The notes beneath the pieces are model-generated. The model was not told the DNA's origin and did no database searches. It saw only the letters and a list, made by a program, of their open reading frames with translations. 64,000 bases of DNA. Source: Chionis minor. Taxonomy: Eukaryota > Chordata > Aves > Charadriiformes > Chionididae. A program made the translations under genes and the position numbers. The DNA lies in contig VZSF01001075.1 in NCBI GenBank assembly GCA_013398295.1, positions 434,001 through 498,000 of the forward strand. Reading direction: 5' to 3'. Position 1 is the first letter of the stretch. Every line of letters begins with the position of its first letter. This document shows positions 61,600-64,000 of this stretch, piece by piece.

Positions 61600-62595
61600 A
61601 GGTCAGAGGGTTGTGATTAGTGGCACAGAGTCTAGCTGGAGGTCTGCAACAAGTGGTGTTCCCCAGGGGTCAGTACATTCATCAACGCCCTGGATGAGGG
61701 GACAGATCACACCCCCAGCAACTTTGCCGATGACGCAAAACTGGGAGGGGTGGCTGACACACCAGAAGGCCGTGCCACCATTCAGCGAGACCTGGACAGG
61801 CTGGAGTGTTGGGAGGACAGGAACCTAATGAAGTTCAACAAGGGCAAGTGCAGGGTCCTGCAGGTAGGGAGGAATAACCCCATGCACCAGGACAGGTTAG
61901 GGGTGACCTGCTGGAAAGCAGCTCTGCAGAGAGGGACCTGGGAGACCTGGGGAACAACAAGTGGACCATGAACCAGCAACGTGCCCTTGTGGCCAAGAGG
62001 GCCAATGGTCTCCTGGGGTGCATTAAAAAGAGCGTGGCCAGCAGGTTGAGGGAGATCATCCTTGCCCTTGACTCTGTCCCAGTGAGGCCACATCTGGAGT
62101 ACTGGGTCCAGTTCTGGGCTCCCCAGTTTGAGGACAGGGAACTGCTGGATGGGGGACAGCAAAGGGCTACAGAGATGGTTAGGGGGCTGGAATATCTTTC
62201 TTATGAGGAAACGCTGAGAAACCTGTGTCTGTTTAGCCTGGAGAAGAGAAGGCTGAGGGGGGATCTCATCAATGCTCATCAATACTTAAAGGGAGGGTGG
62301 TGGGAGGATGGCGCCAGTGTTTTTCACTGTTGCCCAGTGATAGGACAAGGGGCAACAGACACAAGCTGAAACACAGTAAATTCCATCTCAACATGAGGAA
62401 AAACTTCTTTATTTTGAGGGTGGCAGGGCACTGGAACAGGCTGCCCAGAGAGGTGGTGGAGTCTCTGACTCTGGAGAAGTTCAAAAACCACCTGGATTCC
62501 ATCCTGTGCAACCTGCTGTAGGTGGATGTGCTCTGGCAGGGGGGTTGGACCAGATGATCTCCAGAGGTCACTTCCAACCCCGGTGATTCTGTGAT
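61600..62595 (+). mobile_element. CR1 LINE retrotransposon, 5'-truncated, plus orientation
   Basis: From GGTCAGAGGG at about 61600 the sequence matches the last third of CR1 ORF2, the 3' UTR and the tail GGTGATTCTGTGAT, which ends at 62595. Motifs in order are [96 protein letters not shown] and [20 protein letters not shown]. The coding parts fall in different frames, so it is inactive. At about 995 bp it is the longest contiguous CR1 here, and its subfamily differs from the minus-strand copies. Confidence 0.95.
61613..62521 (+). pseudogene. CR1 ORF2 reverse transcriptase C-terminal part, frameshifted
   Basis: The reverse transcriptase copies CR1 RNA at the nicked target. Its catalytic box survives as FADD at 61723-61734, followed by the C-terminal region ending [15 protein letters not shown] at the stop at 62519-62521. 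At least three frame changes break it: near 61675 (a small deletion just before the INDLD-type segment), between about 61870 and 61970, and near 62290. The N-terminal endonuclease and most of the reverse transcriptase are absent because of 5' truncation. Confidence 0.88.
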
Positions 62596-64000
62596 ACAGA
62601 TGCCACAAAGCCATTTCCTTTCTCTAGGAAAGAAGGCCCCACAGAATACTGCCTGGCACTACCTTGTATTTTTTATTAGGAAATTTGCCAAAATCAGAGA
62701 GGAATTGAAGCTGCACCTTTGTCACTCCTGATCAAGCAACTCAGCTTGTAGATAGTTTGATACCTGTCTCTTTCTTCATCTTTGGATATCATTTAAAATT
62801 TTAGTCCTAATTTTGCCTATTATGAGAATCGACCGAGAAAACTGCTAGACTTATAACACAGATCAACTCACTGGCATATTCTACAACACATTTTATTGTT
62901 ACTTGCGTAGTATTTGTTATGAGAAAAAAATTATATATTAGTGTATTGAAAGAAGTAATTCTAAGTATAAATGGCCTTTTTAAAGAGGTAGCATCATCTT
63001 CCTTTCATTGCCTGCCATGCTAATAGGAGTACAGCAGATGCTCAGGCAAGATTCAATTCACCTTAATTCGTTCAAGCTTAATTAGCAGCTGGGATGCATC
63101 TGGCAAATAAACATGAAAATAGTGACAGCCTGAGTTAAAGGGAAAAAGTAAAAAGCTTTTGTTCATTAACCACATGTTCTTGGTTGTGAGTATTATGTGC
63201 TCAAGGCAAAATCATTTTTAGACTCCTTTTTTTCGTAAAGGATAGAAACCCTCATAGCCATACCTTCATTCCCTGTATTCTTGTGCAGGTGAGTCGGGCA
63301 AAAATGGGAGCAGTCCCGCTATGAGATGCTCCTGTGCAGGTAAACGTTTGTACCATCACAGCTTAAATATATGGCTCAAGCTTGTGTAAACAGAAGAGAG
63401 TAGTTTCTTCAAGAATTAGGTAGGCAAAATGGAGCCCTTGAGATGTAATTAGGAATTATTTACAACCCTGAATAATGATCATGCAGTATCTTGCACAAAG
63501 CAAAATAAGCAAAGCCAATTCTGAAGAGATTCCTGCTGCCATTAAATATGTGACTAACTAGCAAAATGAGGGGCATAACTATAAGAAATGTGCAATGCCT
63601 TTGCAGTAGTTTTAGTTCCAATGCTCTTGCCTGTATAAATTCCATATTTGTGTATTAGCCGTTGCTAAGTAAGTGATGAAAGTAGCAGGGTTTTTTGAAA
63701 GTGGAACCATTTAAAACATAGGGTTCCTTGGATTCACTGTCAAAGTAAGATTTTATGGACAATAATGAATAAGACAGAAGTGTCAAGATTATACAGTGGT
63801 AAAAGTACATGTGAATCAAAGCTGATTCTGTAGACCAGAACAAGGCTTTGGCAGGTGACAGAGAGAGAGAGAGAAAGAGAACTGCATGCTAGCTGTGACT
63901 TTCATTTCCTAAATTTATCTGTATTATATACTGAGTTAAAAAAGGAGTTTTTGTTTCTTCTTATTTATGTAAAACCAGCCACAGCATCTTCAGTCTATCA
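62596..64000. other. Non-coding stretch with a GA microsatellite
   Basis: No gene recognised. A 48-bp open segment with acceptor and GCAG|GTGAGT donor (63241-63288) was noticed, but a second, almost identical TGTGCAGGT word at about 63332 shows how easily such signals arise. Confidence 0.45.
63859..63880 (+). repeat. (GA)n microsatellite
   Basis: GA units with one interruption (GAAAGAGA) over about 22 bp. Ordinary simple repeat. Confidence 0.85.

Noticed and set aside
61782..62282. 166-codon minus-strand open frame
   Set aside because: It is the antisense of the CR1 reverse-transcriptase remnant; the coding sense is clearly plus.
63241..63345. Possible exon ending at GCAG|GTGAGT, with a repeated TGTGCAGGT word
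   Set aside because: Only 16 codons, with no phase partner; the duplicated donor-like word suggests coincidence.
1..64000. Search for CRISPR arrays, operons, toxin-antitoxin or defence systems, rRNA and tRNA genes
   Set aside because: Nothing of the kind is present; the repeat content is that of a bird nuclear genome.

Overview
This window looks like single-copy bird nuclear DNA, either deep intron or gene desert. It is AT-rich and has no long open reading frame that reads as a cellular protein. Its recognisable landmarks are bird-typical: CR1 (chicken repeat 1) LINE copies with the diagnostic ATTCTATGA-type tail, and a solo LTR whose ends match a common avian endogenous-retrovirus LTR family. 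Faint fossils of older amniote SINE/DNA elements are scattered between them. No prokaryotic organisation, rRNA, tRNA or CRISPR was seen. All family assignments rest on sequence recognised by eye, without a database search.

Layout. 1-12300: mostly unannotatable DNA with three short ancient-repeat relics (871-926, 4385-4440, 9246-9306). 12305-14540: a 33-bp CR1 tail, a 5'-truncated minus-strand CR1 (12855-13190), a GC-richer block, and two MIR-like SINE relics in opposite orientations. 16190-16770: a block that looks conserved and non-coding, with a DR1 nuclear-receptor half-site pair. 17643-18097: a second minus-strand CR1 of another subfamily. 19156-19385: a long MIR-like relic. 24763-25800: a third minus-strand CR1, unusual because the start of its endonuclease is joined directly to its 3' end. 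28324-28676: a solo LTR with perfect 5-bp target-site duplications. 34439-34548: a small element with terminal inverted repeats. 42700-44300: two more ancient relics. 47590-48740: a second candidate conserved non-coding cluster rich in homeodomain-type AT motifs. 61600-62595: a plus-strand CR1 about 1 kb long carrying the end of its reverse transcriptase, broken by several frameshifts.

Genes. No gene is certain. The best candidate is a run of three plus-strand open segments at 58624-58686, 60375-60482 and 60610-60663. All are joined in phase 0, have reasonable splice signals, and end in a stop codon followed 59 bp later by AATAAA. I do not recognise the peptide, and pseudo-exons are common in vertebrate introns, so confidence is low. 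Isolated exon-like segments at 10252-10373, 32275-32342 and 40294-40413, and a minus-strand open segment at 58180-58409, are listed with the same caution. I found no coherent novel system; the most informative observations concern mobile-element structure and candidate regulatory DNA.
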